In this document: positions 34,718 through 42,439 of the stretch, piece after piece
How the letters are laid out: every line of letters begins with the position of its first letter
Numbering within the stretch: the stretch's first letter is position 1
NCBI RefSeq assembly: GCF_014287705.1
Contig: NZ_JACOOY010000005.1
Location: 62,001-126,000 of the forward strand
Reading direction: 5' to 3'
From: Dorea_D hominis
GTDB lineage: Bacteria; Bacillota; Clostridia; Lachnospirales; Lachnospiraceae
Length of the DNA: 64,000 nucleotides
The notes under the pieces: generated by a model
The model's database searches: none
The model's input: the letters and a program-made list of their open reading frames with translations, nothing else
What the model was told of the DNA's origin: nothing
Made by a program: the position numbers and the translations under genes

Positions 34718-34758
34718 AGAAAGCCTGCAAAATACAACTTGTGTTTTGTGGGCTTTTC
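34718..34758 (+). terminator. Terminator of the xyloside operon
   Basis: AGAAAGCCTGCAAAATAC pairs with GTGTTTTGTGGGCTTTTC, a long stem with two G-U pairs and a small loop, ending in a T-rich run. Confidence 0.7.
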
Positions 34759-35011
34759 TGGTAAAGTAAACACAAGTTATATCTTATAGTTCTAAAGAGA
34801 TTCTATTTGTATTAGAAAATACGAATATTTAAATGCTCCGGTTTGGAGCAAAATCCAGAAACTTTAATTTTAGAGGGAAACGATTGCTGAGTGTCATGTG
34901 AAGATGTTACGACGTCAGTTTGCCTTTGATATGTAATATTTGTTTAAATACTTAATTTGATTTTTAGTAAAAAATTAGTTTGTAACAAGATGTAAAAAGT
35001 AACGATGAAAA
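34759..35011. other. AT-rich intergenic stretch before the Rpn relic
   Basis: No gene is visible. The stretch is AT-rich and holds one small hairpin (GCTCC/GGAGC at 34835-34849). Nothing else could be supported. Its base composition differs from the coding neighbours, consistent with a decayed or acquired boundary. Confidence 0.4.
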
Positions 35012-35056
35012 ATGCAGGAAAGTTTTATGACTGCATCAGGAAGAGGAGTGTTTGCC

Positions 35057-35826
35057 ATGACAAACAAATTACGTCAGTATTTTCCGGTGATCCGTTCACG
35101 GGAAGAAGTAATGAAGGATATTGAGAAGGACAAACAGTTGAAGGATATGTTTTATAGCTGGAGAGAAGAAAGAAGGAAGGAATTTCTTGAAGACTTGCAG
35201 ATGAAAATAGTTTGCTGATCATGGATATGGTAGTGCATCTGGAAGAATTTAAACACTTTCCAGATACATATATACATCGGTTTGAGCAGGAGTCAGATAC
35301 TGGTCTGGAAATGAACCTGCTTCAAAAATATTTATTTGTTCCGCTTGACATTTTTCAGAAGATTCAGCACAATAAAAATGGAGAAATAAAGATTGCGAAT
35401 CGTCTGGAAGCGTGGCTTGCATTCCTATGTATGGATAGACCGGAAGAGATCATCGCAATCATTGAGAAGTATCCGGATTTTAAAGATCTGTACAGTCAGA
35501 TCTATGATATGTGCCGGAATATAGAAGAGGTGATGGCTATGTTTTCAAAGGAATTACTGGAGATGGATCGTAATACAGTGCAGTTAATGATTGATGACAT
35601 GCAGAAGGAATTAGATGAAACGAAGGATGAGCTGGATGAAACGAAAGGACAGCTGGATGAAACGAAAGGACAGCTGGATGAAACGAAAGGACAGCTGGAT
35701 GAAACGAAAGGACAGCTGGATGAAACGAAAGGACGGCTGGATGAAACGAAAGGGCAGCTGGATGAAGCCAGAAATGAGGTGGAATTGCTTCGAAGAAAGC
35801 TGGCAGAATTAGAAGGCAACAGATAA
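35057..35826 (+). pseudogene. Degenerate Rpn/PD-(D/E)XK nuclease family gene with two internal deletions
   Basis: Pieces of the lachnospiral Rpn-type protein are in the right order but with gaps. The start (ATG 35057 after AGAGGAG) gives NKLRQYFPVIRSREEVMKD up to EFLE. The frame then shifts by two, and ADENSLLIMDMVVHLE appears (35194-35240), skipping the following ~70 residues including the first nuclease aspartate region. A second, in-frame junction joins VVHLE directly to EFKHFPDTYIHRFEQ, removing the core with the family's VEVQK motif. The C-terminal helical part (KLEAWLAFL-like, DRNTVQLMIDDMQ) remains and ends in 21-bp repeats. The nuclease centre is lost, so it is inactive as an enzyme. 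Two frames remain open: 35012-35218 and 35212-35826. The family layout is recalled, not searched. Confidence 0.7.
35611..35778 (+). repeat. 21-bp tandem repeat encoding LDETKGQ heptads
   Basis: Eight units with period 21 start at 35611, 35632, 35653, 35674, 35695, 35716, 35737 and 35758. Units two to five are identical; units six and seven differ by one base each; the first and last are diverged. Each unit encodes a heptad LDETKGQ, so the tail should form a coiled coil. Such identity points to recent expansion by slippage. Confidence 0.9.
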
Positions 35827-35830
35827 ATTT

Positions 35831-36604
35831 ATGAGAAAAACAGAAAAGAAAAGTATAGCAGTCATAGATGATGAAGTGCAGATGTTAAAGGTTATCGGAA
35901 GATATGTAACAGAGACGCTGAAACAAAAGAATATGACAGATAAGATTAATGTGCGGTTGTTTTGTATGGCAGAAGAATTTCTGGAATCTGTGAAAAAGGA
36001 TGAAAAATATCTTGCCGTATTTTCTGATATCGAGATGGATACGATGAATGGAATTGAACTCGGAAAGTGGCTGAACAAGAAACATGCACAGGAAAAGGGG
36101 GAAGCAATTCCCCTCATTTTTATTACATCACATGAAGAGTTTGCGATTGAAAGTTACCGTTTGGATGCATATCAGTATATTCTGAAAGAAGAGATGAAAG
36201 TTCGGATACCAGAAGTTTTAAGAAATATATTGCAGCAGCGGAGAGAGGAAGAAGACTCATACCGCGTGCTTGAAACGATAGAAGGTATGCAGAAAATCCG
36301 ATATGGAGATATTCTTTATATTCAGAAAGCAAAAGGAAAGAAATATGTAGAGTATTACACACAGGATAAGGTTTACAGAGAACAGATCAATATGAAAACG
36401 TTGTGGGAGGAATTACAGCACAGAGATTTTGTATATGCAGACCGTAGCTGCCTTGTCAATATAGAGAAAGTCATACAGATACACGGAATGGAACTTGAAC
36501 TTTCCGGCGGTGTGAGAGTAAGAATTGCAAGAAGGCATCTGATGGAATTAAAAGAATGTGTCAGACAGTACTGGGAGAGGAAGAAAAGATATCATGGGAT
36601 ATAG
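35831..36604 (+). CDS. LytTR family response regulator
   Basis: A 257-residue two-component response regulator. The receiver domain begins SIAVIDDEVQMLKVIG; the predicted phospho-acceptor is D66 in FSDIEMDTMNG; the switch threonine and lysine lie in FITSHEE and YILKEEM. The C-terminal LytTR DNA-binding domain contains DILYIQKAKGKKYVEYYT and FVYADRSCLVNIEKV. The start lies 5 bases after the Rpn relic, with only AAGG as a weak ribosome binding site, so expression may depend on the upstream transcript or on coupling. Its stop overlaps the histidine kinase start. Confidence 0.9.
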   Translation: MRKTEKKSIAVIDDEVQMLKVIGRYVTETLKQKNMTDKINVRLFCMAEEFLESVKKDEKYLAVFSDIEMDTMNGIELGKWLNKKHAQEKGEAIPLIFITSHEEFAIESYRLDAYQYILKEEMKVRIPEVLRNILQQRREEEDSYRVLETIEGMQKIRYGDILYIQKAKGKKYVEYYTQDKVYREQINMKTLWEELQHRDFVYADRSCLVNIEKVIQIHGMELELSGGVRVRIARRHLMELKECVRQYWERKKRYHGI

Positions 36605-37898
36605 AAGCATTATTATTATACTTGCAGTTCTGGAGGCACTAATGTCTGCATATTTGATGAAACAGGGAATGCCAACAACGGCAGGAAGAAAAGCAGACAG
36701 ATTTATATATGCCGGAAGTGTGGGAACTGTGGTTTTACTTGTGGCAGGTAAAGAGTATCCGATTGGAATGTATCTGACAGTGTTCTTACTCACACTGTGC
36801 GGTTTTATCTGTGTTGCACTTGGCACAGAGGCGTACACATTTGCATTTGGAGTACCTGCTGTTTGCTATGGTGGTTTAAGTTTTTTGGAAGTATTTATTG
36901 CATCATGGGCAGTTCTGATGCAGGGAACAAGCCAGAATCCATCCAAGATGTGGAAATTGGACATGCTGCCAAAAACAGTAAGCTGCCTGATCGCGGGTGT
37001 AATATTTCTTGGTTATGTCTGTTTTATTTGCAAAAAGAAAACCATAAAGAGAATCGCAGAGGAATATAAAGGACTGATTGTAACATTTGGAGCAGGTTTA
37101 CATATTGTAATTCTGATCTATCAGTTGATGTTGATGGGTGAAGGAACCAAATGGTATTTTCAGAATATTGTGACTGCAAATGTAATAGCGCTCCTGCTGA
37201 TCTGGCTGTTATGGCAGTTCAGTAAATTTATTTTCCGCTATGAAAGCCTGCAAAGAGAGAATCAGATGATTGAATTTCAAAATACGATGATGGAAAATAA
37301 TTATGCAAATCTGAAAGAAGCACTGGAAGAGAACCGGAGAATCAATCATGATATGAAAAATCATCTGCTCTTATTAAAAGAATATGAGAAGAGGCAGGAC
37401 TGGAAAGAACTTCGGAGTTATCTGGATAAGATTACACCGGAGTATGAATCTGTGAAGTTCTATCCATGGACGACTTGTCAGCCACTGGATCTTCTGCTGA
37501 ATCTGAAGATGCATATGGCAGAAAAAAAGAAAATTGTATGGAAGATAACCGCCTGTTCACTTGAAAAATTCGTATTGGAAGAAAATGAAATCTGTATTTT
37601 ATTTGGCAATCTGCTGGATAATGCGCTGGAAGCAAGTGAAAAAGTTGAAAAAGGAGAAAAATGGATAAAAACAGAAATACAGAATCCGGGAAATATGCTT
37701 TTTATAAACATTGCTAACAGTATGGAAAAACAGCCGGTGAGGGAAGGAAAAAGATGGATTTCCCAGAAAGAGAATCAAAAATTCCATGGCTACGGTCTTA
37801 TAAGTGTAGAACGCATTGTTGAAAAATATGAAGGAACAATCAGATATCTGGTCACAAAGGACAGATTCGAAGTACAGGTTTCCTTTTTCATGTCCTGA
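36594..37898 (+). CDS. GHKL-type sensor histidine kinase
   Basis: A 434-residue AgrC/NatK-like kinase. About six hydrophobic segments fill residues 1-210. They are followed by a short coiled coil (RYESLQRENQMIEFQNTMM), a phospho-acceptor region with H252 in RINHDMKNHLLLLK, and a GHKL ATPase domain (LFGNLLDNALEAS; HGYGLISVERIVE). ATG at 36594 follows GAGAGGAAG and overlaps the regulator's stop, so the pair is coupled. Polytopic GHKL kinases with LytTR regulators often sense peptides or membrane stress; the signal here is unknown. It lies 87 bases before the ABC transporter genes, its likely targets. Confidence 0.88.
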   Translation: MGYRSIIIILAVLEALMSAYLMKQGMPTTAGRKADRFIYAGSVGTVVLLVAGKEYPIGMYLTVFLLTLCGFICVALGTEAYTFAFGVPAVCYGGLSFLEVFIASWAVLMQGTSQNPSKMWKLDMLPKTVSCLIAGVIFLGYVCFICKKKTIKRIAEEYKGLIVTFGAGLHIVILIYQLMLMGEGTKWYFQNIVTANVIALLLIWLLWQFSKFIFRYESLQRENQMIEFQNTMMENNYANLKEALEENRRINHDMKNHLLLLKEYEKRQDWKELRSYLDKITPEYESVKFYPWTTCQPLDLLLNLKMHMAEKKKIVWKITACSLEKFVLEENEICILFGNLLDNALEASEKVEKGEKWIKTEIQNPGNMLFINIANSMEKQPVREGKRWISQKENQKFHGYGLISVERIVEKYEGTIRYLVTKDRFEVQVSFFMS

Positions 37899-37903
37899 AA
37901 AAT

Positions 37904-37940
37904 ACCGTTTATGGCGAGGGTATTGCCCACTTCTGTCAGT
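37904..37940 (+). promoter_or_regulatory. Possible LytTR-regulator binding region before the ABC genes
   Basis: ACCGTTTAT (37904-37912) fits the published LytTR half-site [TA][AC][CA]GTTN[AG][TG] at all nine positions. A weaker TCTGTCAGT (37932-37940) follows 28 bases later; the normal repeat distance is nearer 21. Only one half-site is good, so this is a hypothesis. Confidence 0.3.
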
Positions 37941-37985
37941 GTGCTTATTCTTAGAAAAGGATAAGTAACTGATGGAGGTGGGTTT

Positions 37986-39998
37986 TTGTTATATCAGATT
38001 ATTTTAAAAAATTTCAAAAGCAGTTGGAAAAATTATTTTGTCTATTTTACAGGGAATATTATAGGAGTCGCAGAATTTTTTGTGTTTTTAGGCTTGTATT
38101 CTGTATCGAAAGTAATTATGAAGGATGCATCTGCAGATTTTGGAACGATACAGGATATTATGCTTGCATGTATTCTGGTCTGCATTTTCAGTGTGGCGAT
38201 TATGACATATTCTATGCAGAAATTTATGCGGTTAAGACTCAGAGAGTATCAGTTGTTTTATGTACTTGGAATGAAGCGGCGTAAAATGTATGGAATGATT
38301 CTTTTTGAGTATTTTTCAGGCTGCCTGGGAACTTTATTTGCCGGAATGTTTGCAGGACGGCTTATGCTTGGAGGTGTTTTGAAAGCATGGCATTATTTTT
38401 TCCCGGAATATATACGTCGTGTTCCGATTACAGTCTCTGTCTACATGGATACATGTAAATTAAGTGTGGCAGTATTCCTTGCGGTAGCATTTTCCCTGCT
38501 TGTGTGGGCAGATAATCATGGACTGCAGGATCTGATGAATGATGGAAAGAAGAAAGAGAAAAAACCACAGAGCAGAAAGTGGCTGGTATTTACAGTAGCA
38601 GGAGTTTTGCTTATAGCGGCAGGATATTGGATCTATGCCAGATATTCATTGAATTATGGATATCTGTATTCTCATTTATTTTTGATTTTTGGAACATTTT
38701 TTGTAGTTTTATTTGGTGGAGGGATCTTGCTGGAGATACTACATAAAAGAAGAAAATTTTATCTGAAACATCTTCTCGGATTAAATGGATTGTACAGCCG
38801 ATATCAAAGTAATATGTTGTTTTTCTTAATGATATTTACCGTACAGTTTGCAGCGGTTGGTTATTGCGGTGTACAGATTGCAGAGATTCTTCCAATTTCA
38901 GGGCAGGAAAAATATTTTCCGTACGATGCAGTATGGATGGGAAAAGATACAGGAGAAAATCAAAACTTTGTAAATCAGTGTGTAAAGGAATACAAAGGAA
39001 GTGTAAAAAAATTTCCAATGATCCGGGTGAGTGGATATAGTGTTGAATTGGTTGGAATTTCAGAGAAAACATATGAGCAGTTATCCGGAAAACAGGTTCA
39101 TCTTAAGAATAAAGAAATTGTATATATTCAAAATGAATACAAAACCTACAATGGGAAAAAAGTAACCATGGGAGCGATGGATTATGGACGCAAAGGATAC
39201 ACATGGCTGATGCCTGGCAGCTTTGATAAGGAAAAAGATGAATATGTCAGTCCGGAGTCCAATCATCCGATTGCAAGTAAAGACTGGGATCATCTGTACA
39301 GAATGAAAAGAATCGAAGCAGGAAACTGGTTCGGAAAATACAGGATCGGTGTAGAGGCAGAGAATGTTGTAGTATTTTCTGAAAATTATTTTAATAAATG
39401 GCATGAGAAATTAAAAAAAGAAAAAGAAGAACCGGATCTGTTATATTTATTTTCATTTCCGGATCGTACAGAAAAACAGGGAACGAAAGAATTACAGAAA
39501 TATGTAAATAAATATGGAAATCAGGACTATGGACTGACAGATGAAGTACAGAAAACACTTTATGTAACTGCAACGTTTGTAACAGAGCTGGAAAAAAGCC
39601 TGCTCTTTCAATTATCAAATAAAGCGTTCTTTTTTCTTGCATTGCTTGTAAGTGGAAACTTTGCGTTATTTGTAAAGACGGCATCTGAACTGCCGGATTA
39701 CAGGAAACGTTATGAGTTTCTGTCCTGTATGGGAATTACTAAGAAAATGAAGAAAAGAACGCTTGCCTGGGAAGTAAAACTTCTTCCGGAAATTACGACG
39801 GCTGCTGTGTTATTGCTCTCTGCCGGTTATGTAGAGATGGAGAAAATACGGGAATCTTATCTTGGAGTTGTGCATGGAAAAGAAGTATGGATTTACTGGG
39901 GCTGTCTGTCAGCAGGATATATATTGCTTACAGAAGTCATGCTTGAACTATTAAAAAAATGGGTTGCAAAGAGAGTGGAGGAAGAAAATAGAAGATGA
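37986..39998 (+). CDS. FtsX-like ABC transporter permease
   Basis: A 670-residue membrane protein of the FtsX/MacB-like permease type. An N-terminal helix pair lies near residues 18-75 (NYFVYFTGNIIGVAEFFVFLG). An FtsX-like domain follows (RLRLREYQLFYVLGMKRRKM). A large extracytoplasmic domain spans about residues 310-540, and terminal helices end the protein. The layout resembles bacitracin/lantibiotic-sensing BceB-type permeases in length, though sequence is divergent. The start is TTG at 37986, chosen because GGAGG lies 7-11 bases upstream and no ATG fits. The ATPase gene overlaps its stop by 4 bases (ATGA-type). Confidence 0.82.
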   Translation: MLYQIILKNFKSSWKNYFVYFTGNIIGVAEFFVFLGLYSVSKVIMKDASADFGTIQDIMLACILVCIFSVAIMTYSMQKFMRLRLREYQLFYVLGMKRRKMYGMILFEYFSGCLGTLFAGMFAGRLMLGGVLKAWHYFFPEYIRRVPITVSVYMDTCKLSVAVFLAVAFSLLVWADNHGLQDLMNDGKKKEKKPQSRKWLVFTVAGVLLIAAGYWIYARYSLNYGYLYSHLFLIFGTFFVVLFGGGILLEILHKRRKFYLKHLLGLNGLYSRYQSNMLFFLMIFTVQFAAVGYCGVQIAEILPISGQEKYFPYDAVWMGKDTGENQNFVNQCVKEYKGSVKKFPMIRVSGYSVELVGISEKTYEQLSGKQVHLKNKEIVYIQNEYKTYNGKKVTMGAMDYGRKGYTWLMPGSFDKEKDEYVSPESNHPIASKDWDHLYRMKRIEAGNWFGKYRIGVEAENVVVFSENYFNKWHEKLKKEKEEPDLLYLFSFPDRTEKQGTKELQKYVNKYGNQDYGLTDEVQKTLYVTATFVTELEKSLLFQLSNKAFFFLALLVSGNFALFVKTASELPDYRKRYEFLSCMGITKKMKKRTLAWEVKLLPEITTAAVLLLSAGYVEMEKIRESYLGVVHGKEVWIYWGCLSAGYILLTEVMLELLKKWVAKRVEEENRR

Positions 39999-40747
39999 GC
40001 GTTATAAAAGTAGAAAATCTTATAAAGAATTACAAAAAATCGACATGGAAAGAAAGTGAAGAAGATGTAAAAGTGTTAAAAGGAATTTCGTTTCAGGCAG
40101 AGCAGGGTGAATTTGTCGGAATTATGGGAAAATCCGGTTGTGGAAAAACAACACTTTTAAAAAATCTGGGTATGATTGATAAGCCGACAAATGGAAAAAT
40201 ACAGTTTGCGGGAGAAGATACGGATTCTCTATATGGTGACAAACTGGCAGAAATAAGGAATCAGAAGATCGGATTTGTATTTCAGGACTTTTATTTGATG
40301 GACAGCCTGTCTGTGGAAGAAAATATTATGCTCCCAATGATTCTGAAGAAAAGTCCGGTGAAAGAGATGCAAAAAAAAGCAAAAAATCTGGCAGAACAAT
40401 TTGAAATTGGAAAACTGCTTCAGAAAAATCCATATGAATTATCCGGTGGAGAACGTCAGAGAGTGGCAATCTGCAGGGCACTGACCAACGATCCGGAACT
40501 GATACTGGCAGATGAGCCGACGGGAAATCTCGATTCCCATTCCGGACAACTTGTTATTGACACATTAAACCGGATTCATACGGAGTATAAAAAAACGATT
40601 ATTATGGTGACACATGATCCGAAAATGGCAAGCTACTGTGACAGGATTCTCCTTTTGAAAGATGGAAAGATCCTGGAAGAAATGAAAAGAGTTAAAGAAC
40701 AGGAAAGATTTTATTTCAGGATTCTCGGAAAGATGGCAGATTTATAG
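39995..40747 (+). CDS. ABC transporter ATP-binding protein, MacB/LolD-type
   Basis: A 250-residue cytosolic ATPase. Walker A is GKSGCGKT, the signature is LSGGERQR, Walker B is LILADEP, and the Q-loop region is GFVFQDFYL; the H-loop is MVTHD. The subfamily is LolD/MacB/BceA. It pairs with the permease just upstream, the reverse of the usual ATPase-permease order. Together with the LytTR/GHKL pair it forms a plausible peptide-sensing and resistance or export module. The substrate is unknown. Confidence 0.92.
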   Translation: MSVIKVENLIKNYKKSTWKESEEDVKVLKGISFQAEQGEFVGIMGKSGCGKTTLLKNLGMIDKPTNGKIQFAGEDTDSLYGDKLAEIRNQKIGFVFQDFYLMDSLSVEENIMLPMILKKSPVKEMQKKAKNLAEQFEIGKLLQKNPYELSGGERQRVAICRALTNDPELILADEPTGNLDSHSGQLVIDTLNRIHTEYKKTIIMVTHDPKMASYCDRILLLKDGKILEEMKRVKEQERFYFRILGKMADL

Positions 40748-40754
40748 AAAAACA

Positions 40755-40763
40755 TGATATAAT
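40755..40763 (+). promoter_or_regulatory. Extended -10 promoter of the radical SAM gene
   Basis: TGATATAAT (40755-40763) is a perfect extended -10 element, 34 bases before the start codon. No good -35 box is visible. Confidence 0.45.
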
Positions 40764-40797
40764 AGAATGCATCCACAAAAGAAAGAGAGGGATGCAT

Positions 40798-41679
40798 ATG
40801 GAATACGAAGGTCAGATCTGCCGCGCACCGATGGAGCGTTCATCTTATATGCTGCCGGTGATGGTAGGATGTTCTTATAACCGGTGCAGGTTTTGCACAT
40901 TATTCAAACATTTAAAATTCCGTAAACTTCCACTTGCCCAGGTAGAACATGATCTGATCCGTGTGAAAGAAGCCGGAGGAAAGCCCAAAGCCGTATTTTT
41001 AGGCGATGGCAATGCATTTGATCTCCCGACGGAAGAACTGGCAGAGATCCTTAAGCTTGTCAGAAAATATTTTCCGGAAGGGCCATCTGTACGCATGGAT
41101 GCAACCGTTACAGGAATCCTTGCAAAGTCACCGGAAGAGTTGGAACAATTACATAGTTTGGGAGTGGAGCATCTGTATCTGGGCATTGAGAGTGGTCTGG
41201 AAGAGGTGCTTGCTTTTATGAAAAAAGATCATACGATTTCTCAGGCGGGAAAGGCAATTGCAAGAATACAGGACGCAGGTATTGTATTTGACGCACATAT
41301 TATGACAGGAGTTGCAGGACATGGAAAAGGCATGGAAAATGCCAGGGCATTAGCGGCATTCTTAAATGAGACAAAGCCGGAAAGAGTGATTAATTTCTCT
41401 ATGTTTTTACATACAGATGCACCGTTATATCAGGAGATTCGGAACGGCAATTTCAAACCGGCAACAGAATTGGAGAATCTGAAAGAAGAAAAGCTGTTGC
41501 TGGAAGAGTTGGAACCAATGGATCTTGCTTATGACGGGTTTCATGATTTTATTGAATTCCGTGTGCGCGGGAACTTAAAAAAAGACAAAGAAAAGATGAT
41601 AAAAAAGATTGTGGATGAGATTATCAGGCAGGAGAAAAAGGAAGAAGTAATCGCTTATATTTCGGAATCGTGGTCGTAG
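40798..41679 (+). CDS. Radical SAM protein with C-x4-C-x2-C motif
   Basis: A 293-residue protein of the radical SAM/TIM-barrel type. The cluster motif reads GCSYNRCRFC, with cysteines C25, C30 and C33, so the first spacing is four rather than the canonical three. The block FLGDGNAFDLPTEEL is typical of the subgroup and follows the cluster. HLYLGIESGLEEVLAFMKKDH resembles the SAM-contacting region of Elp3/HemN-like barrels. No second cluster motif is present. The reaction is not known. ATG at 40798 fits GAGAGG better than ATG at 40792. The preceding ABC gene ends 50 bases upstream. Confidence 0.82.
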   Translation: MEYEGQICRAPMERSSYMLPVMVGCSYNRCRFCTLFKHLKFRKLPLAQVEHDLIRVKEAGGKPKAVFLGDGNAFDLPTEELAEILKLVRKYFPEGPSVRMDATVTGILAKSPEELEQLHSLGVEHLYLGIESGLEEVLAFMKKDHTISQAGKAIARIQDAGIVFDAHIMTGVAGHGKGMENARALAAFLNETKPERVINFSMFLHTDAPLYQEIRNGNFKPATELENLKEEKLLLEELEPMDLAYDGFHDFIEFRVRGNLKKDKEKMIKKIVDEIIRQEKKEEVIAYISESWS

Positions 41680-41734
41680 GAGCAGGTAAATAAGAGAGAA
41701 ATAAAAAAGAAAACAAAAAGATATTCGTATACGC

Positions 41735-41763
41735 TTGACAAAAGTGACAGGTATTGCTATTAT
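41735..41763 (+). promoter_or_regulatory. Strong promoter of ilvN-ilvC
   Basis: Perfect TTGACA (41735-41740), a 17-bp spacer and TATTAT (41758-41763) with TGC before it. It is the strongest promoter in the window by eye. Confidence 0.85.
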
Positions 41764-41765
41764 AT

Positions 41766-41789
41766 AAAAACAGAACGCACTCTGTTTTT
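41766..41789 (+). repeat. Palindrome across the ilvN transcription start
   Basis: AAAAACAGA (41766-41774), a 6-base gap and TCTGTTTTT (41781-41789) form a 9-bp inverted repeat right where transcription should begin. It could be an operator or an early hairpin. Confidence 0.5.
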
Positions 41790-41816
41790 TAAATATAACG
41801 AAAGAGAGGTGCAGTC

Positions 41817-42347
41817 ATGCAGAGAGTTTTTTCATTATTAGTTGACAACAATCCAGGAGTTTTAAGTCGGATTTCAGGATTGTTCAGTAGAAGGGGATAC
41901 AGTATTGACAGCATTACAGCAGGCGTTACCGCTGATCCAAGGTTTACAAGGATAACAATCGTATCAAGTGGTGATGAACTGATTTTATCCCAGATTGAAA
42001 AGCAGGTCAGAAAGCTGGAAGACATTATTGAGATTAAGGTTTTGGAGCCGTCAGATTCCGTTTACCGTGAACTGATTATGGTTAAGGTAAAGGCAAACAA
42101 GTCGGAGCGTTCAGAGATCATCTCAGTAGCCGATATTTTCCGTGCGAAGATCGTTGATGTGGAGAAGGATTCCCTGATGGTTGAGCTTACCGGTACACAG
42201 TCCAAGCTGGATGCTTTCTTAAATCTTCTGGGAGGGTATGATATTCTGGAACTTGCAAGAACCGGAATTACAGGTCTGAACCGTGGTATGAAAGATGTAA
42301 CACTCATCGATCAGGACGGCAATGTAGAGACACTCACACAGGAGTGA
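41817..42347 (+). CDS. ilvN: Acetolactate synthase small (regulatory) subunit
   Basis: IlvN binds the catalytic subunit of acetolactate synthase and carries valine feedback control, the entry to branched-chain amino acid synthesis. The 176 residues contain an N-terminal ACT domain (SLLVDNNPGVLSRISGLFSRRGYSIDSI) and the usual second half (VELTGTQSKLDAFLNLL, ELARTGITGLNRG). AGAGAGG precedes the ATG. The large subunit gene is not in this window. ilvC follows 92 bases later. Confidence 0.94.
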   Translation: MQRVFSLLVDNNPGVLSRISGLFSRRGYSIDSITAGVTADPRFTRITIVSSGDELILSQIEKQVRKLEDIIEIKVLEPSDSVYRELIMVKVKANKSERSEIISVADIFRAKIVDVEKDSLMVELTGTQSKLDAFLNLLGGYDILELARTGITGLNRGMKDVTLIDQDGNVETLTQE

Positions 42348-42359
42348 TACTTTATGGTA

Positions 42360-42384
42360 TTAAACGAAAGATACTTTCGTTTAA
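42360..42384 (+). repeat. Perfect 11-bp hairpin between ilvN and ilvC
   Basis: TTAAACGAAAG and CTTTCGTTTAA flank a 3-base loop. No T run follows, so it is not a standard terminator; RNA stabilisation or an operator is possible. Confidence 0.6.
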
Positions 42385-42439
42385 CGATATATTTATAACA
42401 CAATAAAAATTTATTATATTATTTAGGAGGAATGCTAAA

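Noticed and set aside
35611..35778. CRISPR-like array
   Set aside because: Units of 21 bp are contiguous without spacers, in a reading frame, so it is a tandem repeat.
35502..35819. Minus-strand frame with SSCPFVSS repeats
   Set aside because: It is antisense to the 21-bp repeats and follows from the repeat period being a multiple of three.
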